NCBI GenBank assembly: GCA_023665145.1
Contig: JAMPEM010000012.1
Span: 1 to 56,914, forward strand
Length of the DNA stretch: 56,914 nucleotides
DNA from: Bacteroides sp.
GTDB taxonomy: Bacteria; Bacteroidota; Bacteroidia; Bacteroidales; Muribaculaceae
Direction: 5' to 3'
In this document: piece after piece, positions 18,505 to 27,248 of the stretch
Layout of the letters: every line of letters starts with the position of its first letter
Numbering within the stretch: the first letter of the stretch is position 1
Made by a program: the position numbers and the translations under genes
The notes under the pieces: model-generated
Told to the model about the DNA's origin: nothing
The model's database searches: none
Seen by the model: only the letters and a program-made list of their open reading frames with translations

Positions 18505-19353
18505 TTATTGTTGTAACTTATTTGAATTTCTGATATTCTTATATGGTCGTGGACTGACTGTATTGTCGCGAAGGTATTGTTGCCATTCGGCTCTTGAGCC
18601 GTAGAAAGCATTTAAATCGACATCACCTTTTATACCTTTCACTTTACCGTGATGAAAATATTGCCAGAAGGTCCAATCGTCATTGATTGGGATTTTTGAG
18701 AAGCTGCATATCCAAAGTGGGTATCCTCTGAAATCATCCTTCAGATAATCATAATAACCGTCGCGATTGCTATAAAGTGTGACGCTGTAACCTCTGAGGT
18801 TGAGATAATCAATCATTTCAGAGAGCCGATATCTTATAGAGTCAATCGGAACATTCTTTGCGTTACCGGTAGATTCAACGTCTATGGCGATGCCAAGGTG
18901 AAGACGTCTTGTCCCGATTGCTCTCAGGAGATTCAGAGCTTGGGAAACACCGTCTTTATCGAAACGGAAATAGTGGTATGCTCCTATTTTGAGACCTGCA
19001 CGTGATGCCTTGTCATAGTTAAGTCGAAAATTTGAATCACGGAAATCTTCCCCTTCAGTGGCTTTTAGGAATACAAATTCGTAGCCGTCCTGTTTTACAC
19101 CATCAAAGCTCAACATTCCGTTGTGAGAGGAAAGGTCTATTCCTCTAACAGGATATTTTACGGGGTCAACGTAAGGGGGAGTGTGAATATAAAGGTTGTA
19201 AGCATACCAACCGGCAAGAATAAGCATAATAGAAACACCAATGAACAGCAAGACAATCTTTATGTCTTTGCGTCGGATGGTACGCAAATCCAATGAAGTG
19301 AGTTCAGTTTGCTCCGGTGCTTGAGTATTCTGATTTTGAATTTTATCGGACAT
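18505..19353 (-). CDS. Membrane-anchored GH25 lysozyme-like protein
   Basis: This 282-residue protein is predicted to cut peptidoglycan between MurNAc and GlcNAc. An N-terminal cytoplasmic stretch is followed by one membrane helix (about residues 32-52), then a glycoside hydrolase family 25 barrel in the periplasm. Active-site marks are GIDLSSHN, FLKATEGEDF, AYHYFRF, and IDVES, which provide the expected acidic residues; the last strand reads WTFWQYF. It sits between queE (30 bases) and porU. A peptidoglycan hydrolase beside a T9SS gene could help assemble an envelope-spanning machine, but no family rule supports that. Confidence 0.87.
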   Translation of the reverse strand: MSDKIQNQNTQAPEQTELTSLDLRTIRRKDIKIVLLFIGVSIMLILAGWYAYNLYIHTPPYVDPVKYPVRGIDLSSHNGMLSFDGVKQDGYEFVFLKATEGEDFRDSNFRLNYDKASRAGLKIGAYHYFRFDKDGVSQALNLLRAIGTRRLHLGIAIDVESTGNAKNVPIDSIRYRLSEMIDYLNLRGYSVTLYSNRDGYYDYLKDDFRGYPLWICSFSKIPINDDWTFWQYFHHGKVKGIKGDVDLNAFYGSRAEWQQYLRDNTVSPRPYKNIRNSNKLQQ

Positions 19354-19383
19354 CTGTAAGAGAGAATAGAGATGCTTTGGATT

Positions 19384-19989
19384 CTATGGAATATGCAAGT
19401 ATCTGTGGATTTGGACAGAGAGAGTCCACCGTGGGTCGGCAAGGACACGTTTGACGGTGTGGAGACGGTTTTTGTCAAACTCTTTTTCTTCCGGTACGAA
19501 GCATGGTTGCAGATACATGAGTGTCTTTGAAGTGCGGCACGGCAAATTAAAATATGGGTCGAGAGGTTGACCAACGTCGACAACCTTAATTTCATCGGCT
19601 TGTCGGGCTAAGATTTCATCCGTGCTGCAGTCGATTTTATCTATTCCTGTCTTTGGAGATACACATACCCAATCGACTGAAGGAGGGATAGGTCTTGTAC
19701 CGTTCGTTTCGATTGCAACTTTTTTGCCTGTGGCACGTTTGAGGGATTTTACAAATTCATCATCGATGTGAAGCGTCGGTTCTCCGCCGGTCAGTACTAT
19801 CCAAGATGCGGTGTATAGATTGACGGCACGAATTATGTCGTTGTCACTCATTAGCAGACCCTCTTGATGAGACGTGTCGCAGAAAGGGCATTTAAGGTTG
19901 CATCCACTAAAGCGTATGAATACAGAAGGGTAACCTGTATGGTGTCCTTCGCCTTGTATTGAATAGAAGATTTCATTAATCTTTCTCAT
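19384..19989 (-). CDS. queE: 7-carboxy-7-deazaguanine synthase
   Basis: This radical SAM enzyme rearranges 6-carboxytetrahydropterin to 7-carboxy-7-deazaguanine in queuosine and preQ0 synthesis. The 201-residue product shows EIFYSIQGEGHHTG near the start, the cluster motif CNLKCPFCD, VLTGGEP, and AIETNGT. I chose the ATG at 19989, two bases after the queD stop; a TTG two codons earlier would overlap it as TTGA and is also possible. It belongs to the queF-C-D-E block. Confidence 0.94.
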   Translation of the reverse strand: MRKINEIFYSIQGEGHHTGYPSVFIRFSGCNLKCPFCDTSHQEGLLMSDNDIIRAVNLYTASWIVLTGGEPTLHIDDEFVKSLKRATGKKVAIETNGTRPIPPSVDWVCVSPKTGIDKIDCSTDEILARQADEIKVVDVGQPLDPYFNLPCRTSKTLMYLQPCFVPEEKEFDKNRLHTVKRVLADPRWTLSVQIHRYLHIP

Positions 19990-19991
19990 GC

Positions 19992-20324
19992 TCAATCTAT
20001 CTCATAAATCGCGGTATTTCCTTCACTTTCTTGAACTTCACATCGATAGCATTTGGGAATTGAATCAACAATCCAGCGAGCAATATTTTCAGCTGTGGGA
20101 TTGTAAGGGATTACATCGTTAATAATCTTATGGTCGAGTTTTGAAAGCACTTCATTTTTTATGTGAGTAAAATCAGCCACCATCCCGTTTTCGTCTAATT
20201 CTTTGGATTTACACCATACGGTTATAACCCAATTGTGGCCGTGAATTTGAGTGCATTTGCTCTCATAACTTAGTGAAAGTCTGTGAGCGGCACTTATTTC
20301 CATTTGTTTTTTAACGTAATACAT
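19992..20324 (-). CDS. queD: 6-carboxytetrahydropterin synthase
   Basis: This 110-residue enzyme of the PTPS/QueD family converts dihydroneopterin triphosphate to 6-carboxytetrahydropterin. Zinc ligands are the His of SAAHRL and both His of HGHNW; the catalytic Cys lies just before them in SKCTQIHGHNW. The acid-base residues of LDHKIIND and the C-terminal EVQESEGNTA strand are also as expected. It starts 26 bases after queC. Confidence 0.94.
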   Translation of the reverse strand: MYYVKKQMEISAAHRLSLSYESKCTQIHGHNWVITVWCKSKELDENGMVADFTHIKNEVLSKLDHKIINDVIPYNPTAENIARWIVDSIPKCYRCEVQESEGNTAIYEID

Positions 20325-20350
20325 AAAAGTAATAAGATATACTGTCAGTA

Positions 20351-21001
20351 TTATTCATAAATAGTAGGATCCACGATGCCGGCCAATTTCATAGCCTCGC
20401 GGCGTTCCCGACAGGTGCCGCATTTCCCGCAATGTTTATCTCCACCTTTGTAGCAAGAATAGGTCAGAGAATAATCCATTCCTATTTTTTTACCTATGGA
20501 TGCTATTTGTGCTTTTGTCAAATTTGTGTAAGGCGCGTCAATGGTAATTCCGTCGTATGTGCCTTGTTTCATGGCAAGGCTCATGGCATCGACAAAATCG
20601 GGACGGCAATCCGGGTATATTGCGTGATCTCCGCTATGGTTTGCAAGCATGACATGTTTAAGTCCTCTTGATTCGGCAAGTCCGCAAGCGATAGCAAGCA
20701 TAATGCCGTTTCTGAACGGGACCACGGTGCTCTTCATGTTGTCTTCATCATAGTTGCCTTCCGGTATTGCAGCGGCTCCTTCGAGAAGTGAGCTTTTGAA
20801 ATAATCGGACATGAATTGCAGTGGTATAAGGATGTGTTCGATTCCGAGCATTTCGCAATTTAGGGCAGCACACTGTGCCTCTTTTTCATTATGATTTGAG
20901 CCGTAAAGGAATGTTACAGCGAGAGCTATAGAGTCCTTTTTGTCGTGGAGGAGTGTTGTTGAATCCATTCCTCCGGAGAGTACCAGTATAGAATCTTTCA
21001 T
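20351..21001 (-). CDS. queC: 7-cyano-7-deazaguanine synthase
   Basis: QueC makes preQ0 from 7-carboxy-7-deazaguanine using ammonia and ATP. The 216-residue product starts with the PP-loop SGGMDSTTLL and ends with the zinc-binding cysteines in CYKGGDKHCGKCGTC. PFRNGIMLAIA and ANHSGDHAIYPDCRP are family-typical. I chose the ATG at 21001 because the PP-loop strand then starts at residue 3. The open frame continues upstream into queF, but that part has no family similarity. The gap to queF is 37 bases. Confidence 0.94.
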   Translation of the reverse strand: MKDSILVLSGGMDSTTLLHDKKDSIALAVTFLYGSNHNEKEAQCAALNCEMLGIEHILIPLQFMSDYFKSSLLEGAAAIPEGNYDEDNMKSTVVPFRNGIMLAIACGLAESRGLKHVMLANHSGDHAIYPDCRPDFVDAMSLAMKQGTYDGITIDAPYTNLTKAQIASIGKKIGMDYSLTYSCYKGGDKHCGKCGTCRERREAMKLAGIVDPTIYE

Positions 21002-21038
21002 TTTTGAAGAGCAGTCTTTTTTAGAATGAGACCCGGGA

Positions 21039-21503
21039 TTAACCGGGGAAATTGTCAAGGAGGCGCTTGATACGCATTTCTTGATGATTTTCATCGGCTT
21101 TATTGGCGAAAGGATAGATGCTTATCCCCCCTCTCGGCATGAAGACGCCTTTGACTTCAAGATATTTTGGTTTCATAAGTTCCCAAAGATCATTGAGAAT
21201 TATGTTTACACAATCTTCATGAAAATCACCATGATTTCTAAAGCTGAAAAGATAGAGTTTGAGGCTCTTACTTTCGACCATTCGTTCAGTCGGAATGTAT
21301 GATATGTATAAATGGCCGAAATCGGGTTGTCCGGTTTTTGGGCACAAAGTAGTGAATTCCGGACAATCAAAAGTGACGAGATATTCGTTTTCCGGATGGA
21401 CGTTTTGGAATGTCTCGAGCAGGTTGGGATTATAATCGGTGGGGTACTTCGTTCCTTGGTTTCCAAGAAGAGTGACACCATCAAGTTGACTTTCAGTTCT
21501 CAT
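21039..21503 (-). CDS. queF: NADPH-dependent preQ1 reductase
   Basis: QueF reduces the nitrile preQ0 to the amine preQ1. The 154-residue length is that of the single-domain (type I) form. Visible: the nucleophile Cys in [34 protein letters not shown] with the substrate Glu, and the ending [11 protein letters not shown]. The ATG at 21503 (MRTESQLDG) is preferred over an earlier non-conserved start. Together with queC, queD and queE it completes GTP-derived preQ1 synthesis apart from GTP cyclohydrolase I. It is the first gene behind a good promoter. Confidence 0.94.
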   Translation of the reverse strand: MRTESQLDGVTLLGNQGTKYPTDYNPNLLETFQNVHPENEYLVTFDCPEFTTLCPKTGQPDFGHLYISYIPTERMVESKSLKLYLFSFRNHGDFHEDCVNIILNDLWELMKPKYLEVKGVFMPRGGISIYPFANKADENHQEMRIKRLLDNFPG

Positions 21504-21542
21504 TGTTACAAAATGTATCGCTGATAGTAGCGATGCAATTTG

Positions 21543-21574
21543 CAAAGTTAATAAAAAAACGAAAGATTTGCAAA
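21543..21574 (-). promoter_or_regulatory. Promoter of the queF operon
   Basis: On the minus strand TTTG (21571-21574) precedes TAACTTTG (21543-21550) by exactly 20 bases. The predicted transcript begins about 33 bases ahead of the queF ATG. The leader is too short for a preQ1 riboswitch and shows no such fold. Confidence 0.75.
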
Positions 21575-21597
21575 TGATGGTAGGGCTTCATTTATTT

Positions 21598-21609
21598 TTA
21601 AACAACCTC
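21598..21609. repeat. Solo terminus of the AGAGGTTGTT repeat family
   Basis: The stretch TTAAACAACCTC, completed to CCTCT by the first base of the lpxH stop triplet, is the family terminus found at 50, 411, 50438 and 56864. Only one end is recognisable here, directly behind lpxH and in front of the queF promoter. The flanking AT-rich sequence resembles the arms only weakly, so it may be a decayed copy. Confidence 0.4.
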
Positions 21610-22377
21610 TCAAAAATCTGAAAATTTGTGAAGTGAGAGATTTTTGCCGTCAAAGTGAGCGTATGAGAATGTATTGATCCATTCTCCGAGGAATGTTATG
21701 ATGGCGGATTTTTGCTTTTCGGTGATTGAAGTTTGTGCGAGAATGTGCAGATGGCCGTAAATGAAATAGTCAATGTCTGGATGATTTTCGAGATATTCTT
21801 TTGAGAATGATACGAGAGTATTTGTATCGGGATCGAGGTTGTTGGCATCAGGATGCAGTTCACGATTGTGTTTGCTCCAGTTCAGAGCAAATCTTACTGT
21901 CCATCGTGGATGAATAGCTGAGAATAGTTTCTGACAAACTTTGTTCCGGAACAGGGATTGAATGAACCGGAATTTTCGTGGTCTCCATCCTACCGTGTCG
22001 CCATGGTTAAGAAAGAAATGTTTGTTATTTAGTGAAATAACTTTAGACCCGTCGTGCACATTGATTCCGAGTTCATCTTCAAAATATCCGAACATCCAGA
22101 TATCGTGGTTGCCTGTGAGCCATTCGATATGAATACCGTTGTCAGACAATTCCGCCAGTTTGCCAAAGAATCTTGTGTGCCCTTTGGGTACAACATCGCG
22201 ATATTCGAACCAATAATCAAGTATGTCTCCAAGCAGAAAAATATGGGTGGCGTTGTTCTTGATTGAGTCGAGAAAATGTACGAGTCTTCTTTCGGCCTTT
22301 TTTTGGTCGGGAATATAACCGGCACCGAGATGGGCATCGCTCAGGAAATATGCGCTTGTCTTATCGTTCAAATCCAA
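21610..22377 (-). CDS. lpxH: UDP-2,3-diacylglucosamine diphosphatase (LpxH-like)
   Basis: This enzyme makes lipid X from UDP-2,3-diacylglucosamine in lipid A synthesis. The 255-residue calcineurin-type phosphoesterase shows SDAHLG, LGDILDYWFEY, TGNHDIWMF, FLNHGDTVGWRPRKF and IYGHLHI, which supply the dimetal ligands and the LpxH-specific phrase after the GD pair. The start codon is TTG at 22377, seven bases after the preceding stop; there is no ATG upstream of the first metal motif. Bacteroidetes LpxH homologues are typically this size. Confidence 0.87.
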   Translation of the reverse strand: MDLNDKTSAYFLSDAHLGAGYIPDQKKAERRLVHFLDSIKNNATHIFLLGDILDYWFEYRDVVPKGHTRFFGKLAELSDNGIHIEWLTGNHDIWMFGYFEDELGINVHDGSKVISLNNKHFFLNHGDTVGWRPRKFRFIQSLFRNKVCQKLFSAIHPRWTVRFALNWSKHNRELHPDANNLDPDTNTLVSFSKEYLENHPDIDYFIYGHLHILAQTSITEKQKSAIITFLGEWINTFSYAHFDGKNLSLHKFSDF

Positions 22378-22383
22378 AAATAA

Positions 22384-22743
22384 TCAAAGAAAACCTAATT
22401 CAAGTTTAGCCTCTTCGCTCATCATGTCTTGACACCAAACCGGATCGTAAACCACTCTAAGATCGACGGACTCGGGTCCTTCTACACTGAGTAGTTTTTG
22501 ACGGGCATCTTCCAATAAGAAATCGGCAGCGGGACACCCCGGAGCTGTGAAGGTCATGTCTACATGGAGCACTTTTGTTTTAATGTCATAATCTATTTTG
22601 TAGATAAGACCGAGGTCATAGATGTTGACCGGAATCTCAGGGTCATATACAGTTTTAAGCATATTGACGGCATCCTGAGTGATGCGAAGAGTTTCGTCTT
22701 CAGGATTATTTGTGGTATTGATATCGTGGTTTTTATTTTCCAT
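22384..22743 (-). CDS. MIP18/DUF59 Fe-S cluster assembly factor
   Basis: This 119-residue protein belongs to the MIP18 (DUF59, SufT/PaaD-like) family that helps mature iron-sulfur proteins. Family marks are TVYDPEIPVNIYDLGLIY near residue 31 and the conserved Cys in TFTAPGCPAADFL near residue 74. The acidic N-terminal 25 residues are not conserved. It is transcribed with lpxH and divergent from spoT. The radical SAM enzyme QueE further on is one possible client, but there is no specific evidence. Confidence 0.87.
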   Translation of the reverse strand: MENKNHDINTTNNPEDETLRITQDAVNMLKTVYDPEIPVNIYDLGLIYKIDYDIKTKVLHVDMTFTAPGCPAADFLLEDARQKLLSVEGPESVDLRVVYDPVWCQDMMSEEAKLELGFL

Positions 22744-22770
22744 AATCAGATTTATCCTAAAAATTCATCA

Positions 22771-22802
22771 CAAAGTTATGCTAAAAAATTGGAAAATCCA
22801 AA
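22771..22802 (-). promoter_or_regulatory. Promoter of the Fe-S factor/lpxH transcript
   Basis: On the minus strand TTTG (22799-22802) and TAACTTTG (22771-22778) are separated by 20 bases, a full Bacteroidetes-type promoter 27 bases ahead of the ATG at 22743. Confidence 0.75.
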
Positions 22803-22894
22803 TGAATAAGATGAAGCAACGTGTTAATTTTCCAAAATATGAAACAAATTCTCAGAAATGGTTAGGAATGATGAAAAATATCGAATTTTTTTTG

Positions 22895-22902
22895 TAATTT
22901 TG
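22895..22902 (+). promoter_or_regulatory. -7 box upstream of the SpoT-like gene
   Basis: TAATTTTG matches the TAnnTTTG consensus and lies 28 bases before the chosen ATG at 22930. No TTTG is present 20 bases further upstream, so the promoter would be weak or activator-dependent. Confidence 0.4.
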
Positions 22903-22929
22903 GGTTTTGGATTCTCAGAACCGAACGAT

Positions 22930-24804
22930 ATGGACTACAGCAAGGAGATAGAAAGAAGAGCAGAGAGGGTGTTTGAAACAATGCGCCCCAGAGTGTCAGA
23001 TGAGGATATGAGGCGTCTCAAAGATGCCTTTGAATTAGCTCGTGAAGCACATGCTCCACAGGTACGCAAAACGGGTGAGCCGTATATCTTTCATCCCATA
23101 GCGGTGGCTACAATAGCCGCTGAGGAGCTTATGCTCGATACAAACCCCGTTATAGCAGCTTTCTTGCATGATGTGGTGGAGGATACGCCATATACTAACG
23201 AGGATATACAGAAGAGATTCGGAGATGATGTAGCTTTCTTGGTCAGAGTTGTCACCAAGCAGAAGAAGGATAAATATGATTATTCCAAGCAGGTGGATAA
23301 TTTCCGACAGATGTTGAATTCTGTGCAGTATGACATTCGGGCATTACTTGTAAAACTCGCTGACCGTCTTCACAATATGCGGACACTATCTTCGATGCGT
23401 CCTGACAAGCAGATGAAAATAGCAGGTGAGACTGACTATTTTTATGCTCCTCTTGCCAATCGTCTCGGTTTTTATAATGTTAAGACTGAACTTGAGAATC
23501 TGAGCTTGAAATTCCGTTGCCCTCACGAATATGATGATTTGTGCCGGAAAATTGAGGCATACGTAGAGGAGCGAGGACCGCTGCGTCGTAAATTCTGCAA
23601 TGAAATAAGCCATATCCTTCAACAAGAGGGGATAGATGCCAAAGTATATGTGGAATACAGGAAGCCATACAGTCTTTGGAGAAAAATGCAAAAGTATGGT
23701 GATGATTTCAATCATTTGAAATATCGTCATTTTATTGAGATAGTTTATTCAGACACTCAAGGTGTAAGCGAAAAGAATATGGCTCTTAAGATATATTCGA
23801 TATTGACTGATCATTTTAAGGAGAAACCGGGAAGCTTGCAGAATTATATCGACACACCAAAAGAGAATGGTTATCAAAGTCTTCATTTCAAGTTGTTGCC
23901 GGATTTTGGCAATTGGCAGGAGGTGCACGTCAGTAGCGAGCGTATGATAAAGAATTCGCAGATAGGGTGTGTGGCTGAAAGAGGTGAGGATACGATACAC
24001 AGATGGATAGAGAAATTCCGCACTGTGCTTAAAGATCTCGCACAGCATAATCATGAGGGTGATAGTTTTATTGAGAATGTCGTGACGTCTTTTTATAACG
24101 ATGACATAACTGTATATACACCTCAAGGCAAACCGATAGTGTTACCTCAGAAAAGCACGGTGATAGATTTTGCATACGAGCTTCATTCTCAATTGGGAAG
24201 GAATCTCAAATATGCATTGATTAATAACCGGTTGGCGAGCATAAAGACGCAATTGCACAGAGGGGATGTGGTGAGAGTTTTTACAGATCCCAACAGCCAT
24301 CCTACTGTAGATTGGCTTGATTGTGCGAAAACATATCGAAGCAGAAAGGCAATAAAAAATTATCTTAACCGACTGCCAAAACCGAAATATGACAGATGTC
24401 CGATATGCACTCCTATCCCCGGTGAAGAGGTTGTGGGTTTTAAGGGGAAAGAGCATAATCATCGAGTCATGATTCATAAGCGAGACTGTCCGTCAGCTAT
24501 CAGTCTTGCATCTCGGCAAGGTGATGATATCGTGTCGGTGGATTTTGAGCCGGATGCAACACTTTATCCCGTGGAAATAGTTATCAAGGCTGTAGACAGA
24601 TACCATATGCTAATTGACCTTGTGGACTGTATCACCAATGATCTAAACTTGTCAATTGAAAGTATCAATACAAATACTCACGATTCGATTGTTACTTTGA
24701 CAATTATATTCGGTGTTCATTCATTCACTGAACTTCAAAGTATAATCAAACATATTAGTGTGATTCCCGGAGTGGATGAAGTGAAATTTTCACAGAAGAA
24801 GTGA
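22930..24804 (+). CDS. SpoT-like (p)ppGpp hydrolase with degenerate synthetase
   Basis: This 624-residue long RelA/SpoT homologue has HD hydrolase, synthetase-like, TGS, zinc-finger and ACT domains in the usual order. The hydrolase site is intact: R46, H55, H80-D81, E84-D85, D145 and N149. The synthetase region (about 235-350) keeps the fold phrase ENGYQSLH but has lost the catalytic set. The catalytic Asp position (RelSeq D264) aligns with Y265, the RFKDYI block reads SLQNYI, and EIQIRT reads EVHVSS. It should therefore degrade but not make the alarmone. The ATG at 22930 (MDYSKEIERR) fits the family; an in-frame extension upstream is not conserved. The nonulosonate cluster begins 47 bases downstream, probably co-transcribed. 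Confidence 0.88.
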   Translation: MDYSKEIERRAERVFETMRPRVSDEDMRRLKDAFELAREAHAPQVRKTGEPYIFHPIAVATIAAEELMLDTNPVIAAFLHDVVEDTPYTNEDIQKRFGDDVAFLVRVVTKQKKDKYDYSKQVDNFRQMLNSVQYDIRALLVKLADRLHNMRTLSSMRPDKQMKIAGETDYFYAPLANRLGFYNVKTELENLSLKFRCPHEYDDLCRKIEAYVEERGPLRRKFCNEISHILQQEGIDAKVYVEYRKPYSLWRKMQKYGDDFNHLKYRHFIEIVYSDTQGVSEKNMALKIYSILTDHFKEKPGSLQNYIDTPKENGYQSLHFKLLPDFGNWQEVHVSSERMIKNSQIGCVAERGEDTIHRWIEKFRTVLKDLAQHNHEGDSFIENVVTSFYNDDITVYTPQGKPIVLPQKSTVIDFAYELHSQLGRNLKYALINNRLASIKTQLHRGDVVRVFTDPNSHPTVDWLDCAKTYRSRKAIKNYLNRLPKPKYDRCPICTPIPGEEVVGFKGKEHNHRVMIHKRDCPSAISLASRQGDDIVSVDFEPDATLYPVEIVIKAVDRYHMLIDLVDCITNDLNLSIESINTNTHDSIVTLTIIFGVHSFTELQSIIKHISVIPGVDEVKFSQKK

Positions 24805-24851
24805 TAAAAGGTATTTGCAGACACCGAGCAATAATATAGAATAGTCGGAAA

Positions 24852-26060
24852 ATGATTAATATATCTGAATTTATTAGTAAATACGTCACCGGACGTCCGA
24901 AAAGTTTATTCAGCGAGGACATAACGCGTCATAGTGATGATTTGCGTAGGGAGATAGAGGGGAAGAAAGTTCTTGTAATCGGTGGTGCTGGATCGATAGG
25001 TTCTTCGTTTATCAGAGCGTTGCTTCCGTTCAATCCCGCCGAGCTTGTGGTAGTGGATATCAATGAAAACGGACTTGTAGAGTTGACTCGAGACCTTCGT
25101 AGCAGGACAGAATTTAAAGTTCCGGATGTATATTTGTCTTATACTTTGAATTTTGCCGACCCGATATTTGAGAGAATTTTCAAGGAGCATAACGGATTTG
25201 ATATAGTAGCGAATTTTTCTGCTCATAAGCATGTCCGCAGTGAAAAAGACAGATACAGTGTCCAGGCGTTGCTTGAGAATAATGATATAAAGGCAAAGAA
25301 GTTGCTTGATTTGTTGAGTCAAAAGAAGCCTAAACATTTTTTCTGTGTATCGACAGATAAGGCTGCTAATCCGGTCAATATCATGGGAGCGAGTAAGAAG
25401 GTAATGGAGGATATGATAATGTCTTATTCCCGTGAATTTAAAGTGACAACGGCTCGCTTTGCCAATGTTGCGTTCAGCAACGGGTCACTTCCTGATGGTT
25501 GGATTCATCGGTTTGCGTCACGTCAGCCTCTTGTAGCTCCCAAGGATGTAGAGCGATATTTTGTGTCTCCGGATGAGAGTGGCCAGATATGCCTATTGGC
25601 TTGCATATTAGGTAAATCAGGAGAGATATTTTTTCCAAAACTGCGCAAAGAGCAAATGAAACGATTCAATGAGATATGTGATGACTTTGTTCGTGCTTAT
25701 GGTTTTGAGAAGGTGCAATGTGCAAGTGATGAGGAGGGGCGACGTTTGGCCGCATCAAATATATTCTCTGAGGGGAAATGTCCCGTTATATATTTTGAAA
25801 GTGATACGACGGGGGAGAAAGCCTATGAGGAATTTTTTGTAGAGGGTGAGAATCTTAATATGGATAGATTTGTGAGTCTTGGTGTGATAGAGGATGTTAA
25901 ACCGCGTCCGCGTCAAGATGTAGAACATTTTTTCGACAAACTGGAGGGTATATTTGCAAATCCTGATTTTACGAAAGCGGAAGTTGTTGAAGCTCTAAAA
26001 GAGTTTATACCTACATTCAGTCATGAGGAGAAGGGTAAAAATCTTGACCAAAAAATGTAA
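24852..26060 (+). CDS. Nucleotide-sugar 4,6-dehydratase (LegB-like)
   Basis: This 402-residue protein is an extended short-chain dehydrogenase of the CapD/FlaA1 type. The NAD-binding motif is GGAGSIGSSF (about residue 40), followed by VVDINENGL and the catalytic block STDKAANPVNIMGASKK, with Met in place of the usual Tyr as in CapD/PglF enzymes. No membrane helices precede it, unlike PglF. It would convert an NDP-GlcNAc to the 4-keto-6-deoxy sugar, the first committed step of legionaminic or bacillosamine-type synthesis. The C-terminal 100 residues are less typical. Its place at the head of an aminotransferase, NeuD, NeuB, NeuC series supports the role; the nucleotide (UDP or GDP) is not decidable. 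Confidence 0.78.
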   Translation: MINISEFISKYVTGRPKSLFSEDITRHSDDLRREIEGKKVLVIGGAGSIGSSFIRALLPFNPAELVVVDINENGLVELTRDLRSRTEFKVPDVYLSYTLNFADPIFERIFKEHNGFDIVANFSAHKHVRSEKDRYSVQALLENNDIKAKKLLDLLSQKKPKHFFCVSTDKAANPVNIMGASKKVMEDMIMSYSREFKVTTARFANVAFSNGSLPDGWIHRFASRQPLVAPKDVERYFVSPDESGQICLLACILGKSGEIFFPKLRKEQMKRFNEICDDFVRAYGFEKVQCASDEEGRRLAASNIFSEGKCPVIYFESDTTGEKAYEEFFVEGENLNMDRFVSLGVIEDVKPRPRQDVEHFFDKLEGIFANPDFTKAEVVEALKEFIPTFSHEEKGKNLDQKM

Positions 26061-26069
26061 ATGAGCTAA

Positions 26070-27248
26070 TTGATGGAAACGAAGAAGATTATTGAATTTA
26101 TACGAGATATTTATAGAGACGATAAATTTGTACCTCTTCATGCACCTCTTTTCGCAGGGAATGAGAAAAAGTATCTTGAGGAGTGCATTGATACGACATT
26201 TGTTTCAAGTGTGGGGAAATTTGTTGACAGATTCGAGCAGATGATGACAGATTATACCGGAACTGCCAAGAGTGTTGTGTGCGTAAATGGTACAAATGCA
26301 CTTCAGATTTCATTGCTTCTCGGAGGTGTCAGGCGGGGTGACGAGGTCATCACACAATCAGTATCATTTATAGCTACATGCAATGCCATTTCATATTTGG
26401 GTGCTTTCCCGGTGTTTGTAGATGTGGATAGAGAGACGTTGGGGATGTCTCCCGAAGCATTGAGGATATGGCTTGATGAAAATACAGAGCAAAACGATAA
26501 GGGAGAGTGTATGGATAAAATTACCGGAAGGAGAATAAGTGCATGTGTCCCTATGCATACGTTCGGGCATCCGGTAAAGATTAAGGAAATAGCGTCAATT
26601 TGCAAAGAACACGGAATTGCACTTATAGAGGACGCTGCAGAAAGTATAGGGTCGGAATATGAAGGGCAACATACCGGGACTTTTGGTGAGATTGGAGCAA
26701 TAAGCTTTAATGGGAATAAGACAATAACCACCGGAGGGGGAGGTATGATGCTTTTCCGGGATGCGGAATTGGGAGAAAAAGCCAAACATCTTACGACGCA
26801 GGCTAAAGTTCCGCATAGATGGGAATTTGTTCACGATTCTATTGGTTATAATTTCAGGATGCCAAATATAAATGCAGCACTTGGATGTGCTCAGATGGAA
26901 AATCTTGACAGATATATAAGTGTAAAACGAGAGACAGCAATGCGTTATTCGCAATTTTTTGAGAACATTGATGGTGTTGAATTTGTAACAGAACCGGCAG
27001 GTGCTCGGTCCAATTATTGGCTTAATGCAATAATTTTACCGGATAGAAAATGCCGTGATGAATTCTTGACTGAGACTAATGACAATGGAGTTATGACAAG
27101 GCCGATTTGGGAATTGATGCACAGGCTTCCGATGTTTGAATCATGTAGACGCGGAGATTTGCGGATGAGCGAATGGCTTGCAGACCGAGTAGTAAATATA
27201 CCCTCAAGTGTATGTTTGCCAATGTTTGAAAAAACGTATAGCGAATGA
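26070..27248 (+). CDS. legC: LegC-type sugar aminotransferase
   Basis: This 392-residue PLP enzyme of the DegT/DnrJ/EryC1 family would aminate C4 of the 4-keto-6-deoxy sugar. The PLP lysine lies in SFNGNKTITTGGGG, preceded by the cofactor motif IEDAAESIGSEY. VNGTNALQISLLL and PMHTFGHP are family-typical, and TFVSSVGKFVDRFE matches the N-terminal part of LegC proteins. It follows the dehydratase by 9 bases and overlaps the acyltransferase gene by 4 (ATGA). Confidence 0.87.
   Translation: MMETKKIIEFIRDIYRDDKFVPLHAPLFAGNEKKYLEECIDTTFVSSVGKFVDRFEQMMTDYTGTAKSVVCVNGTNALQISLLLGGVRRGDEVITQSVSFIATCNAISYLGAFPVFVDVDRETLGMSPEALRIWLDENTEQNDKGECMDKITGRRISACVPMHTFGHPVKIKEIASICKEHGIALIEDAAESIGSEYEGQHTGTFGEIGAISFNGNKTITTGGGGMMLFRDAELGEKAKHLTTQAKVPHRWEFVHDSIGYNFRMPNINAALGCAQMENLDRYISVKRETAMRYSQFFENIDGVEFVTEPAGARSNYWLNAIILPDRKCRDEFLTETNDNGVMTRPIWELMHRLPMFESCRRGDLRMSEWLADRVVNIPSSVCLPMFEKTYSE

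Noticed and set aside
21504..21542. Possible preQ1 riboswitch ahead of queF
   Set aside because: The leader after the predicted transcription start is only about 33 bases and lacks the C-rich aptamer pattern.
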